From contig CADAEZ010000006.1 of NCBI GenBank assembly GCA_902787145.1, forward strand, positions 1-49,955: DNA of 49,955 nt, read 5' to 3'. The DNA is from an uncultured Ruminococcus sp. (lineage in GTDB: Bacteria; Bacillota; Clostridia; Oscillospirales; Acutalibacteraceae). The notes under the pieces are model-generated. The model made no database searches, was not told the origin of the DNA, and was given only the letters and a program-made list of their open reading frames with translations. Both the position numbers and the translations under genes were made by a program. Positions 23,673 to 32,134 of this stretch are shown here, one piece after another; the first letter of the stretch is position 1; the number at the start of each line of letters is the position of its first letter.

Positions 23673-25611
23673 TTTTATCAAAGATAAATTCGACCAAAGC
23701 GAAGTAAACGCTCCCGAAGCAATGAACAAAGACTTCGCGCTTAAATCCATAGAAAACATCGGGCAAATGCCCGCCAAAAAGATTATAAACTTCAAAAGCG
23801 TATCGGCCGCCGCGGCAATCGCCGTATTTGTAGCGGTATCGGTTTTTGTATCCTCTCTATTCATCAAGCCCGCGACCAAACTCACGGACGAAAGCTCGAT
23901 AAGCGGAATAATGCGCTTTACAAGCCGCGAGGCTATGCGCTCCACGCTCGAAAAAACATTAAACAAAACCAAAGAAATCCAAAACCGGGATATTGTATAC
24001 GAAGATATCCAAAGCGAAGGCTTTAATTATTCGCGTAACATAAACAGCGCTAAGACGGCGGGCGAAGGCTCCGCCGGTCACAACTCGACCTATGTTCAGG
24101 AGACAGGCGTTGACGAGGCCGACGACGTTAAAACCGACGGAAAGTATATCTTCTATCTGCACAATGAATCTGCCATAAAAATCTTTACGGCAGAGGGCAA
24201 AAACTCACGCCTTGTAAATACGCTTAAAGCTCCGTCAAATAATATGGCGCACGAATTCTACCTGTACAACATGGTACACGAATTCTACCTGTACAACAAC
24301 AAGCTTATAGTCATGTCCCCGTGCCACAGCGCCAAGAACAATAAAACCTATGTCAAAACCAGCGTCTACGACGTATCGGATATCAACAACATAAGGCTTA
24401 CCGACAGCCTGATACAGAGCGGAAACTACTGCTCCTCGCGTATGATAGGCGACAAGCTCTATCTGGTTACCACTCACCACGCCTCAACCGCCGATGACAT
24501 TCCGCGCGTAAAGCACTCCACTGCAGCGACAAGCGACGAAGCGGACATAGACGAAATTGAGTTCGACAATATATACTGCCTTAAGGATTCCGGCTCCGCA
24601 AACTTCCTCGTAGTAAGCGAGCTCAATACCGAAAACTCCTCGGTAAAAGAAAACGCCAAGGCTATCCTCGGCTCAGGTGAGGAAATCTACTGCAGCCAAA
24701 GCAACCTCTACATCACCGCCCCAAAGTACAAGTCGGCCAAGGTCCCCTACTTCACCTTACGCATTGATGATATTGACACCGAAATCTTTAAGGTCAGTCT
24801 GAAAGACAACCTTAAGTTCACCGCCTCCGGCAAGGTAAAGGGCAGAATCGACAACCAATATTCTATGGACGAAAAGGGCGACTTCTTCCGCATAGCCACT
24901 ACCTCGTACGAAGACGGCAAGGATACAAACAATCTATATGTCCTCGACAAAAAGCTCAGACAAACAGGCTCCGTAACCGATTTCGCGAAAAACGAGCACA
25001 TCGAGGCGGTTCGCTATATCGGCGACACGGCCTACGTAATCACCTACGAACAGACCGATCCGCTGTTTATAATCGACCTTAAGAACCCTCACTCTCCCAA
25101 AATGCTCGGCAGCGTTAAAATCAGCGGATTCTCGACATTGCTCGTGCCTGTCGACGACAAAACCCTACTCGGAATCGGCTACCATACCGAGGACGAAAGC
25201 TACACCGATATGGAGGTTCAGGAGGGCGTAAAAATCGTGACCTTCGACATCAGTGACAAGTCAAATCCCAAGGTCAAGGACACAAAGATTTATAAAAACT
25301 GCGAATCGCCCGTACAGTACAACCCCAAGGCTCTGATCGTCAACCCCGACAGGCGTGACTACACCATTCCGCTCAACAAATACTATTATGACGATTACGA
25401 TGAAACACACTACGAGAGCGGCACGCTCAACTTTAGCATAGACAACGGCAAAATCAAAATAATCGACCGCTATATCTCCCAAAAATTCCGCGACGCACAG
25501 TGCGACCGATGCATCTACTGCGGCGACACAATCTATCTTTTCTCAAATGATTACGCCCCCTCACAAAACAACGACAATCTCGACATTATGGACACGGTAA
25601 AATACAAATAG
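23656..25611 (+). CDS. Membrane-anchored beta-propeller protein (COG4880-like), candidate anti-sigma factor
   Basis: This 651-residue protein starts with a cytosolic segment of about 45 residues. One membrane helix follows (SVSAAAAIAVFVAVSVFVSS, about 49-70), and then a large outside domain of beta-propeller type (pattern GxDEADxVKTDGKYIFYL, YIGDTAYVITYEQTDPLFIIDLKNPHSPKMLG). This fits the family of secreted beta-propeller proteins distantly related to WD40. A short cytosolic end, one span and an outside sensor domain, translated from inside the sigma gene, is the topology of anti-sigma factors; that role is inference. The RBS GGAGGA precedes ATG 23656. A 9-residue tandem duplication (MAHEFYLYN MVHEFYLYN) sits near residue 200. 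Confidence 0.82.
   Translation: MKNDYDFIKDKFDQSEVNAPEAMNKDFALKSIENIGQMPAKKIINFKSVSAAAAIAVFVAVSVFVSSLFIKPATKLTDESSISGIMRFTSREAMRSTLEKTLNKTKEIQNRDIVYEDIQSEGFNYSRNINSAKTAGEGSAGHNSTYVQETGVDEADDVKTDGKYIFYLHNESAIKIFTAEGKNSRLVNTLKAPSNNMAHEFYLYNMVHEFYLYNNKLIVMSPCHSAKNNKTYVKTSVYDVSDINNIRLTDSLIQSGNYCSSRMIGDKLYLVTTHHASTADDIPRVKHSTAATSDEADIDEIEFDNIYCLKDSGSANFLVVSELNTENSSVKENAKAILGSGEEIYCSQSNLYITAPKYKSAKVPYFTLRIDDIDTEIFKVSLKDNLKFTASGKVKGRIDNQYSMDEKGDFFRIATTSYEDGKDTNNLYVLDKKLRQTGSVTDFAKNEHIEAVRYIGDTAYVITYEQTDPLFIIDLKNPHSPKMLGSVKISGFSTLLVPVDDKTLLGIGYHTEDESYTDMEVQEGVKIVTFDISDKSNPKVKDTKIYKNCESPVQYNPKALIVNPDRRDYTIPLNKYYYDDYDETHYESGTLNFSIDNGKIKIIDRYISQKFRDAQCDRCIYCGDTIYLFSNDYAPSQNNDNLDIMDTVKYK
24244..24297 (+). 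repeat. 27-bp tandem duplication inside the beta-propeller gene
   Basis: Units 24244-24270 and 24271-24297 match at 25 of 27 positions and encode MAHEFYLYN and MVHEFYLYN in frame. The near identity implies a recent duplication. Confidence 0.9.
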
Positions 25612-25735
25612 TCCTGTGCGTTTTTAAGTTCCAATTATATGCCGAAAATCCTCCAAAAAACTCGACATAACGTCTGTAAAGCATATTCACAAAATCTGTT
25701 GTCATTAAGCCCTGTATTTTTTACATCTAAGTGCA

Positions 25736-25764
25736 TTGCAAAAAATTTTTCACTATGCTATAAT
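25736..25764 (+). promoter_or_regulatory. Sigma-A type promoter of the Thr/Pro-repeat secreted protein
   Basis: TTGCAA (25736-25741) and consensus TATAAT (25759-25764) are separated by 17 bp; AAGGAGG (25782-25788) and the ATG at 25798 follow closely. Together with a consensus RBS this suggests high expression. Confidence 0.8.
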
Positions 25765-25797
25765 GATTATGTAAAATTTTTAAGGAGGATTTATCCA

Positions 25798-27138
25798 ATG
25801 AACAAAACAGCAAAAAAACTGATTGCTCTTTTGCTTTCAGTGCTCATGATCGCAAGTGTTTCTTCTGTAGCCGCTTACGCGGAGGGAGAGGATACCAACA
25901 TCTACTTTGACGCTACTTCCTGGGAAGGCGCCACTGTTATCTACTGCCACCTTTGGGCTGTAGGCGAGGACGCTTTCTTCAACTGGCAGTCAAAGAAAGA
26001 GGCATGCAAGAAGGTTGCCGACAAAGACGGTATCTTCTCTTATGACCTCAGCAAGCTCGAAGGTCTTGATTTTGACGCAAAGGATTACTGTGTAATCTTC
26101 AGCGCGAACACAGGCTCACAGACTTACGACATCACTCTCGGCGCTTCCTGCCTCGGCGACACACTCAAGGTAGTTGACGAGATGATCGAGAATCCTATGG
26201 ATTCCGAGAAGAAGGCGTTCAGCGCTACTTGGGAGAACAACTCTGCTAATTTCGGACCACACCGCGCTATCACATCTATCGGTAACATCGTAGGCACAAG
26301 CTTCTGCCCTCACGAGACAGCCGAGGAAGTTTTAGGCAACTGGCTTGTTAACTATTACAACAGCACATTTATGGATGTTGAGGCTTGCCTCGCTAACGCC
26401 TGCACAGAGTTCGGTATCACAGCTGACAAATACACAGCTATCATGGACTATGTAAACGCTAAAGCCGCAGAGGGCACAGAGGTAGAAGTAATCGACGCTA
26501 TGCTCAAGAAGGCTCTTAACATCACAGATGAAGTTGCGGACACTACTGTTCCCGAGGAGACAACAGTTCCTGCCGAGGAAACAACAGTTCCTGCTGAGGA
26601 AACAACAGCTCCAGTTGAGGAAACAACAGTTCCAGCCGAGGAGACAACAGTTCCTGCTGAGGAAACAACAGCTCCTGCCGAGGAGACAACAGCTCCTGCT
26701 GAGGAGACAACTGCTCCAGTCGAGGAGACAACTGCTCCTGCCGCTACAGAGTCTACATCTTCTTCCGAGACAACAACCGCTCCTTCTTCAACAAAGGCTG
26801 ACGACAAGAAAACAGTCGCTCCCGCCAAGAAGGCAGAGCTCAAGAAGAACCCTGCCAAGATTGCCGCAAAGGCAAAGGCCGTAAAGGCTAAGAAGGTGGC
26901 CAAGAAAGCGTTAACCCTCAAGCTTATCACAGTTAAGAACGCTAAGGGCAAGGTAACTTACAAGGTTGTCAAGAAGGACAAGAAAAAGGTTATCGCTCTC
27001 ACTAAGAAGGGCACAATCAAAGTTAAGAAGGGCGCTAAGAAGGGCACTTACAAGATGATCGTTAAGGTTACGGTTAAGGGTAACCAGACTTACAAGTCCA
27101 CAGAAAAGAACGTTAAGATTACCGTTAAGGTAAAATAA
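25798..27138 (+). CDS. Secreted repeat protein with N-terminal carbohydrate-binding-like domain and lysine-rich C-terminus
   Basis: This 446-residue protein has a signal peptide cleaved near AYA (residue 27). The N-terminal domain (about 30-220) is Trp/Tyr-rich (IYFDATSWEGATVIYCHLW). It resembles domains I recall from secreted proteins of amylolytic Ruminococcus, so starch or glycan binding is a tentative guess. A Thr/Pro/Glu heptad linker follows (about 249-310), then a Lys/Ala-rich stretch and a Lys-rich beta-type module ending NVKITVKVK. The start ATG 25798 has a consensus AAGGAGG; the upstream frame extension is ignored. It is single-gene, with its own promoter and terminator. Confidence 0.8.
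   Translation: MNKTAKKLIALLLSVLMIASVSSVAAYAEGEDTNIYFDATSWEGATVIYCHLWAVGEDAFFNWQSKKEACKKVADKDGIFSYDLSKLEGLDFDAKDYCVIFSANTGSQTYDITLGASCLGDTLKVVDEMIENPMDSEKKAFSATWENNSANFGPHRAITSIGNIVGTSFCPHETAEEVLGNWLVNYYNSTFMDVEACLANACTEFGITADKYTAIMDYVNAKAAEGTEVEVIDAMLKKALNITDEVADTTVPEETTVPAEETTVPAEETTAPVEETTVPAEETTVPAEETTAPAEETTAPAEETTAPVEETTAPAATESTSSSETTTAPSSTKADDKKTVAPAKKAELKKNPAKIAAKAKAVKAKKVAKKALTLKLITVKNAKGKVTYKVVKKDKKKVIALTKKGTIKVKKGAKKGTYKMIVKVTVKGNQTYKSTEKNVKITVKVK
26542..26727 (+). repeat. 21-bp tandem repeats encoding TT(V/A)P(A/V)EE heptads
   Basis: One shortened unit (TTVPEE) and eight full seven-residue units follow without interruption. They differ mainly at third codon positions and at V/A choices. 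Such arrays can change length by slippage and act as a flexible, possibly glycosylated, linker between the N-terminal domain and the lysine-rich end. Confidence 0.95.
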
Positions 27139-27152
27139 TAAACGAAACCGTA

Positions 27153-27187
27153 AAGCCGTCGGGATTTTTTCCGGCGGCTTTTGTTTT
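27153..27187 (+). terminator. Intrinsic terminator of the repeat-protein gene
   Basis: AAGCCGTCGG (27153-27162) pairs with CCGGCGGCTT (27171-27180) over 10 bp with one wobble, followed by TTGTTTTT. Confidence 0.9.
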
Positions 27188-27319
27188 TGACAGACAAACG
27201 CGGCGTACCGCATAATCATTTCATAAATATAAAAACATTATTTATAATTCCTTATTTAAAACATAACTTTACTTCGCTGTGATACAATATTTTTATACTA
27301 TTATACTGGGGGAGTATGT

Positions 27320-30300
27320 ATGCCTAAGGTAATCAGAATATTTGTAGAAAAACGCGACGGAATGAACGTTGTCGCTCAGGAGACCAAGTGGGATTTACGC
27401 CACAATCTCGGTATCCGCGCTATTGAGGAGCTGCGCTTCGTCAACCGCTACGATATCGAGGGAATGACCGACGACGAGTTCGACCACGCCAAAAATATCA
27501 TCCTCTCGGAACCTAACCAGGACGTAATCTACGAGGAAGTTTTGCCCGTAGACAGCGGCTGGAGGGTTTTCGCTATGGAATATCTTCCGGGTCAGTATGA
27601 CCAGCGCGCCGACTCGGCCGAGCAGTGCGTTCAGCTTTTGACTCAGGGCGAAAGATGCAAGATACTCACCGCGAGAGTCGTATGCATAAAGGGCGATATC
27701 ACCGACGAGGAATTTGAAAAAATCCAAAACTATCTTATAAACCCCGTCGAGAGCCGTCTGGCCTCGCTCGATAAACCCGACAGCCTCGACATTCCCGTTG
27801 ATGTTCCCGAAAACGTAAAGATAATCGAGGGCTTCACAAGCTGGAACGACGCAGAAATGCAGGATTTCTTCGGCTCGATGGGTTTTGCGATGACCCTCTC
27901 AGACCTAAAGTTTACCAGAGATTATTTCCGTGACACCGAGCACCGTGACCCGACTATCACCGAGTTGCGTGTTATCGACACATATTGGTCCGACCACTGC
28001 CGTCACACAACCTTCCTGACTAAGCTCAACAAGGTTGAAATCGAAAAATCCGCTCTCTCCTCTGTAATCGAGGACGCGCTGCAGGCCTACTACGACACGC
28101 GCGACGAGGTATACGGCAAGGACACCGACCGAAACGTAAGCCTTATGGATATGGCGCTTATCGGTATGAAGTCGCTTAAAAAGCGCGGACTCATCCCCGA
28201 CCTCGACGAGAGCGAGGAGATCAACGCCTGCTCAATCGAAGTTCCCGTTACTATCGACGGCAAGACAGAAAAATGGCTAGTTCAGTTCAAGAACGAGACC
28301 CATAACCATCCAACCGAAATAGAACCCTTCGGCGGCGCGGCAACCTGCCTCGGCGGAGCTATCCGCGACCCGCTCTCCGGCCGCGCGTACATATACCAGG
28401 CAATGCGCGTAACCGGCTCCGGCGACCCGACAATCCCCTTTAAGGACACTATGGAGGGCAAGCTGCCCAGCCGCAAAATCACTACAGGCGCGGCCCAGGG
28501 CTACTCCTCCTACGGCAACCAGATCGGCCTCGCCACAGGCCAGGTAGTCGAGCTCTACGACCGGGGCTATGTGGCCAAGCGTATGGAAATAGGCGCGGTA
28601 ATCGGAGCTTCGCCAAAGGAGAATGTAATCCGAGAGGTTCCGGCTCCCGACGACGTAATCGTTCTGCTGGGCGGACGCACAGGACGCGACGGCTGCGGCG
28701 GTGCTACAGGCTCATCCAAGGCGCACACCACAAGCTCTATCGAAACCTGCGGAGCCGAGGTACAGAAGGGTAATCCCCCTACAGAAAGAAAGATCCAGAG
28801 ACTTTTCCGCAACCCCGAGGTTGCCAAGATGATAAAGCGCTGTAACGACTTTGGCGCCGGCGGCGTATGCGTCGCAATCGGCGAACTTGCCGACGGTCTC
28901 ACAGTAAACCTCGACAAGGTAACCAAAAAGTACGAGGGTCTGGACGGTACCGAGCTCGCAATCTCCGAAAGCCAGGAGAGAATGGCCGTTGTCCTCGACA
29001 AGAGCGACGTCGACAGATTCATCGAGCTTTCTCAGACCGAAAACCTTGAGGCAACAGCAGTCGCGGTTGTCACCGAGAGTCCGCGTCTTACAATGAACTG
29101 GCGCGGCGACACCATCGTCGATATCTCTCGCGAATTCCTCAACACCAACGGCGTAACCCAGACATCCGAAGCCTATATCACGGCTCCCGACGCTGACAAC
29201 TGCTACCGAACCTCCTGCCCCGAAGTCCTGAAAGGTCTTACGACAGCAGAGGCAATCAAGAAGAATATGGCAAGACTTGAGGTCTGCTCCCAGATCGGTC
29301 TCGGCGAACGCTTTGACGCCTCGATCGGAGCCGCCACGGTTATTATGCCTTTCGGCGGCAAGACCCAGCTCACTCCTCAGGAGGCTATGGCGGCCAAGAT
29401 CCCGCTGTTAAAAGGCGAGACCGACGACGCCACGGCTATGAGCTACGGCTTTATCCCCGGAGTATCACGCTGGAGCCCCTTCCACGGCTCTGCCTACGCT
29501 GTGGTTGAATCCCTGTCAAAGCTGCTTGCGATAGGCGCCTATCCGCTAAAGGCGAGACTCACCTTCCAGGAGTATTTTGAGCGTCTTATGGACAAGCCCG
29601 AGCGCTGGGGCAAGCCTGCCGCGGCTCTGCTCGGAGCTATGCAGGCTCAGCTCAACCTTGGAATCCCGTCGATCGGCGGCAAGGACAGTATGAGCGGAAC
29701 CTTCGAGACAATCGACGTTCCCCCAACTCTTGTATCCTTCGCTGTAGCAATGACAAAGGCGAGCAAGACAATCTCGGCCGAGTTCAAAAAGGCAGGCTCA
29801 AAGGTTCTCTATGTTCCCGTACCCGAGGACAAAGCGACTCTTATGCCAAAGTGGGACGAGCTCAAAAAGATGTACAACGCCGTGTACGCCCTTATGGACG
29901 AAGGCAAGGTACTGTCCGCCTCGGTAGTTAAGGAAGGCGGCGCAGCGGCAAGCGTGTGCAAGGCATGTCTTGGTAACAACTTAGGCTTTAAATTCAACAA
30001 AGAGCTTAGCTTCGAGGAGCTTTTCGCGCCTCTGTCCGGCTCGATGATTATTGAGCTTGCCGACGGAGCACAGCTCGACAGCGACGTAGTAAGCTATCTG
30101 CTCGGCGAGGTAGAAAATGAACCGAAACTTACAATCAACGGTGAGACGGTTGAAATTGCTGAAATCGTCTCTGAGTGGACTGAACCGCTCGAAAAAGTAT
30201 TCCCGACAAAGGCAGAATGCCCGAAAATCACAGTTGATACAAAATTATATACAGAGAGAAGCGCGAAGGCGCCTGCGATAAAGACCGCTAAGCCGACAGT

Positions 30301-31087
30301 TTTCATCCCGGTATTCCCCGGTACAAACTGTGAGGTTGACACAGCGAGAGCTTTTGAAAAGGCAGGAGCGAACGCTGAGCTGCTCATAGTCAAAAACCTC
30401 AAGCCCTCCGACATCGAGGAAACCATCAACAAGATGGAAGAAATCATAAACCGCAGCCAGATTATAATGTTCCCCGGCGGATTCTCCGGCGGTGACGAAC
30501 CCGACGGCTCCGGCAAGTTTATCGCCACAACCTTCCGCAATCCCAAGATTAAAGAGGCTGTACAAAACCTCCTCAATAACCGCGACGGACTTATGCTCGG
30601 TATCTGTAACGGCTTCCAGGCGCTTATTAAGCTCGGCCTTGTGCCCTATGGCGAAATCCGCGACATAAAGCCCTCCGACCCGACCCTGACATTCAACACT
30701 GTCGGCAGACATATCTCGCATATGGCTTACACACGTGTAACCTCGGTCAAGTCACCGTGGTTCTCCGGTGTAAACGCAGGCGACGTATTTGCGGTTCCCG
30801 TATCCCACGGCGAGGGCAGATTTATGGCGGACGAGGAGACCGTAAAGCGTTTGTCCGAAAACGGCCAGATTGCCACCCAATACGTTGACCTCGGCGGCAA
30901 CCCCAGCGACGACATCGCCTATAACGTAAACGGCTCAATCTGCGCTATAGAAGGAATCACCAGTCCCGACGGACGAATCCTCGGCAAGATGGGACACTCC
31001 GAACGTAAGGGCAAAGACCTCTACGCGAACATCCCGTTCAACAAAGATCAGCTAATCTTCGAGAGCGGCGTTAAGTATTTTAAATAA
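27320..31087 (+). CDS. purL: Phosphoribosylformylglycinamidine synthase, single-chain
   Basis: This 1255-residue enzyme converts FGAR to FGAM with ATP and glutamine in purine synthesis. It is the long single-chain form found in many Clostridia, instead of separate PurS, PurQ and PurL. The FGAM synthase core has FKNETHNHPTEIEPFGGAAT, SDHCRHTTF and the second half starting near AMAAKIPLLKGETDDATAMS. The C-terminal glutaminase has VFPGTNCEVDTARAFEKAGA, PGGFSGGDEPDGSGK and the nucleophile Cys in MLGICNGFQAL. ATG at 27320 follows GGGGGAG. No other pur genes are in the window, and it has its own terminator. Confidence 0.96.
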   Translation: MPKVIRIFVEKRDGMNVVAQETKWDLRHNLGIRAIEELRFVNRYDIEGMTDDEFDHAKNIILSEPNQDVIYEEVLPVDSGWRVFAMEYLPGQYDQRADSAEQCVQLLTQGERCKILTARVVCIKGDITDEEFEKIQNYLINPVESRLASLDKPDSLDIPVDVPENVKIIEGFTSWNDAEMQDFFGSMGFAMTLSDLKFTRDYFRDTEHRDPTITELRVIDTYWSDHCRHTTFLTKLNKVEIEKSALSSVIEDALQAYYDTRDEVYGKDTDRNVSLMDMALIGMKSLKKRGLIPDLDESEEINACSIEVPVTIDGKTEKWLVQFKNETHNHPTEIEPFGGAATCLGGAIRDPLSGRAYIYQAMRVTGSGDPTIPFKDTMEGKLPSRKITTGAAQGYSSYGNQIGLATGQVVELYDRGYVAKRMEIGAVIGASPKENVIREVPAPDDVIVLLGGRTGRDGCGGATGSSKAHTTSSIETCGAEVQKGNPPTERKIQRLFRNPEVAKMIKRCNDFGAGGVCVAIGELADGLTVNLDKVTKKYEGLDGTELAISESQERMAVVLDKSDVDRFIELSQTENLEATAVAVVTESPRLTMNWRGDTIVDISREFLNTNGVTQTSEAYITAPDADNCYRTSCPEVLKGLTTAEAIKKNMARLEVCSQIGLGERFDASIGAATVIMPFGGKTQLTPQEAMAAKIPLLKGETDDATAMSYGFIPGVSRWSPFHGSAYAVVESLSKLLAIGAYPLKARLTFQEYFERLMDKPERWGKPAAALLGAMQAQLNLGIPSIGGKDSMSGTFETIDVPPTLVSFAVAMTKASKTISAEFKKAGSKVLYVPVPEDKATLMPKWDELKKMYNAVYALMDEGKVLSASVVKEGGAAASVCKACLGNNLGFKFNKELSFEELFAPLSGSMIIELADGAQLDSDVVSYLLGEVENEPKLTINGETVEIAEIVSEWTEPLEKVFPTKAECPKITVDTKLYTERSAKAPAIKTAKPTVFIPVFPGTNCEVDTARAFEKAGANAELLIVKNLKPSDIEETINKMEEIINRSQIIMFPGGFSGGDEPDGSGKFIATTFRNPKIKEAVQNLLNNRDGLMLGICNGFQALIKLGLVPYGEIRDIKPSDPTLTFNTVGRHISHMAYTRVTSVKSPWFSGVNAGDVFAVPVSHGEGRFMADEETVKRLSENGQIATQYVDLGGNPSDDIAYNVNGSICAIEGITSPDGRILGKMGHSERKGKDLYANIPFNKDQLIFESGVKYFK

Positions 31088-31111
31088 TCAGCTTGATATA
31101 TCATAAAATTA

Positions 31112-31141
31112 TGCCCGACAGTATACCGTCGGGCATTTTTT
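31112..31141 (+). terminator. Intrinsic terminator of purL
   Basis: TGCCCGAC pairs with GTCGGGCA (8 bp) and is followed by six T. A 17-nt part (31123-31139) recurs exactly at the next terminator (32079-32095). Confidence 0.92.
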
Positions 31142-31242
31142 ATGTTCATCGTCACTCTGCACAAAACCACGCCTCAAACTTTGTGCAACAATTTTTATAT
31201 AATATGTTATAATGAATATATATTATATATGGAGGTCGTAGT

Positions 31243-32040
31243 ATGACTAAACTTAAAAAATCAACAAGCATTTTACTCTCCGCGCTTATGCTAATCGGCA
31301 TATTCGCGATTGCCCCGTTCGCCGCGAGCGCGTATGACGTACAAAAGCCGCAGAATTTCAGGGTAAAGGATATTGATCTGGAAGAAGGCGACAAATGGTC
31401 TGTCACTCTCGCGTGGAGTCCCGCGGCGGGTTCCAATCGTTATTCATATCAGCTTGTTTGGAACACAAGCCCCGAAACTGATTGGAATTCTGACAGCGGC
31501 GCCTCTCCGTCTGACTGGTGGTGCAACGACAACAATACAGGTGATTATACATATAAAATTAACAGCCTGACCTACGGAACAACCTACTATTTCTTTGTAA
31601 GGTGGGTTGCTAACGAGTACCCTAAGACATCACAAAGAGTTGATTTTGGTCACGCCGGAGACGGGTTGCCGACTACTGTTGCAAAAAGCGACTACGCGAT
31701 GATAAAATTCGACTGGAAAACACAAGATGATAGCAATGCTTCCAATACAAATAAATCACCGAGCGTAAAGGTTAAGTCCAAAACGATCAAAGCCTCCGCT
31801 CTCAAAAAATCCAACCAAACAATAAAACCCCTCACAATCAAAAACGCAAAGAGCGTTAAGGTAGTGAAGGTCAAAAAGGGCACCACAGCCAAGATTTACA
31901 AGAAAATCAAGGTGGCAAAAAAGACTGGCGCGATAAAATTCAAAAAAGGCAAGTATAAGAAGGGCACATACAAAATCAAGCTCAAAATCAAACTCGATTC
32001 AAAAACCTTCAACAAGACAGTAAAGGTCAAGATAAAATAA
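31243..32040 (+). CDS. Secreted fibronectin type III-like protein with lysine-rich C-terminus
   Basis: This 265-residue protein has a signal peptide (hydrophobic stretch LLSALMLIGIFAIAPFAASA, cleaved near residue 30). An FN3-like domain follows (about 33-140), with the typical strands WSVTLAWSPAAGSNRYSYQL and YKINSLTYGTTYYFFVR. Then comes a Ser/Asn-rich linker and a Lys-rich module (about 170-265) ending NKTVKVKIK. The module aligns by eye with the end of the 25798-27138 protein (KKGTYK followed by alternating Lys and hydrophobic residues). Probably surface-attached; ligand unknown. GGAGG precedes ATG 31243, and a TATAAT box lies at 31208-31213 without a good -35. Confidence 0.8.
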   Translation: MTKLKKSTSILLSALMLIGIFAIAPFAASAYDVQKPQNFRVKDIDLEEGDKWSVTLAWSPAAGSNRYSYQLVWNTSPETDWNSDSGASPSDWWCNDNNTGDYTYKINSLTYGTTYYFFVRWVANEYPKTSQRVDFGHAGDGLPTTVAKSDYAMIKFDWKTQDDSNASNTNKSPSVKVKSKTIKASALKKSNQTIKPLTIKNAKSVKVVKVKKGTTAKIYKKIKVAKKTGAIKFKKGKYKKGTYKIKLKIKLDSKTFNKTVKVKIK

Positions 32041-32054
32041 CGCTTAAACAATAA

Positions 32055-32095
32055 CCCGACGGTATCTATACAACATAGATACCGTCGGGCATTTT
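32055..32095. terminator. Strong bidirectional terminator between FN3-protein gene and glgP
   Basis: CCCGACGGTATCTAT (32055-32069) pairs perfectly over 15 bp with 32075-32089, loop of 5 nt, then ATTTT on the plus strand and TTATTGTTT on the minus strand. Confidence 0.9.
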
Positions 32096-32134
32096 ACTGT
32101 TTAATTGTTTCAAACCTGTATGCTTGAAATAAAA

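Noticed and set aside
25639-25797. Upstream extension of the repeat-protein gene to 25639
   Set aside because: It would place 53 residues before a clear signal peptide and run through a consensus promoter and RBS.
26542-26727. Possible CRISPR array
   Set aside because: The 21-bp units are contiguous, in frame and coding, with no spacers; no cas genes are near.
26448-26951. Long minus-strand open frame (167 codons) opposite the heptad repeats
   Set aside because: It is a by-product of the 21-bp repeats on the other strand; its translation is low-complexity Ser/Ala/Val, without RBS or promoter.
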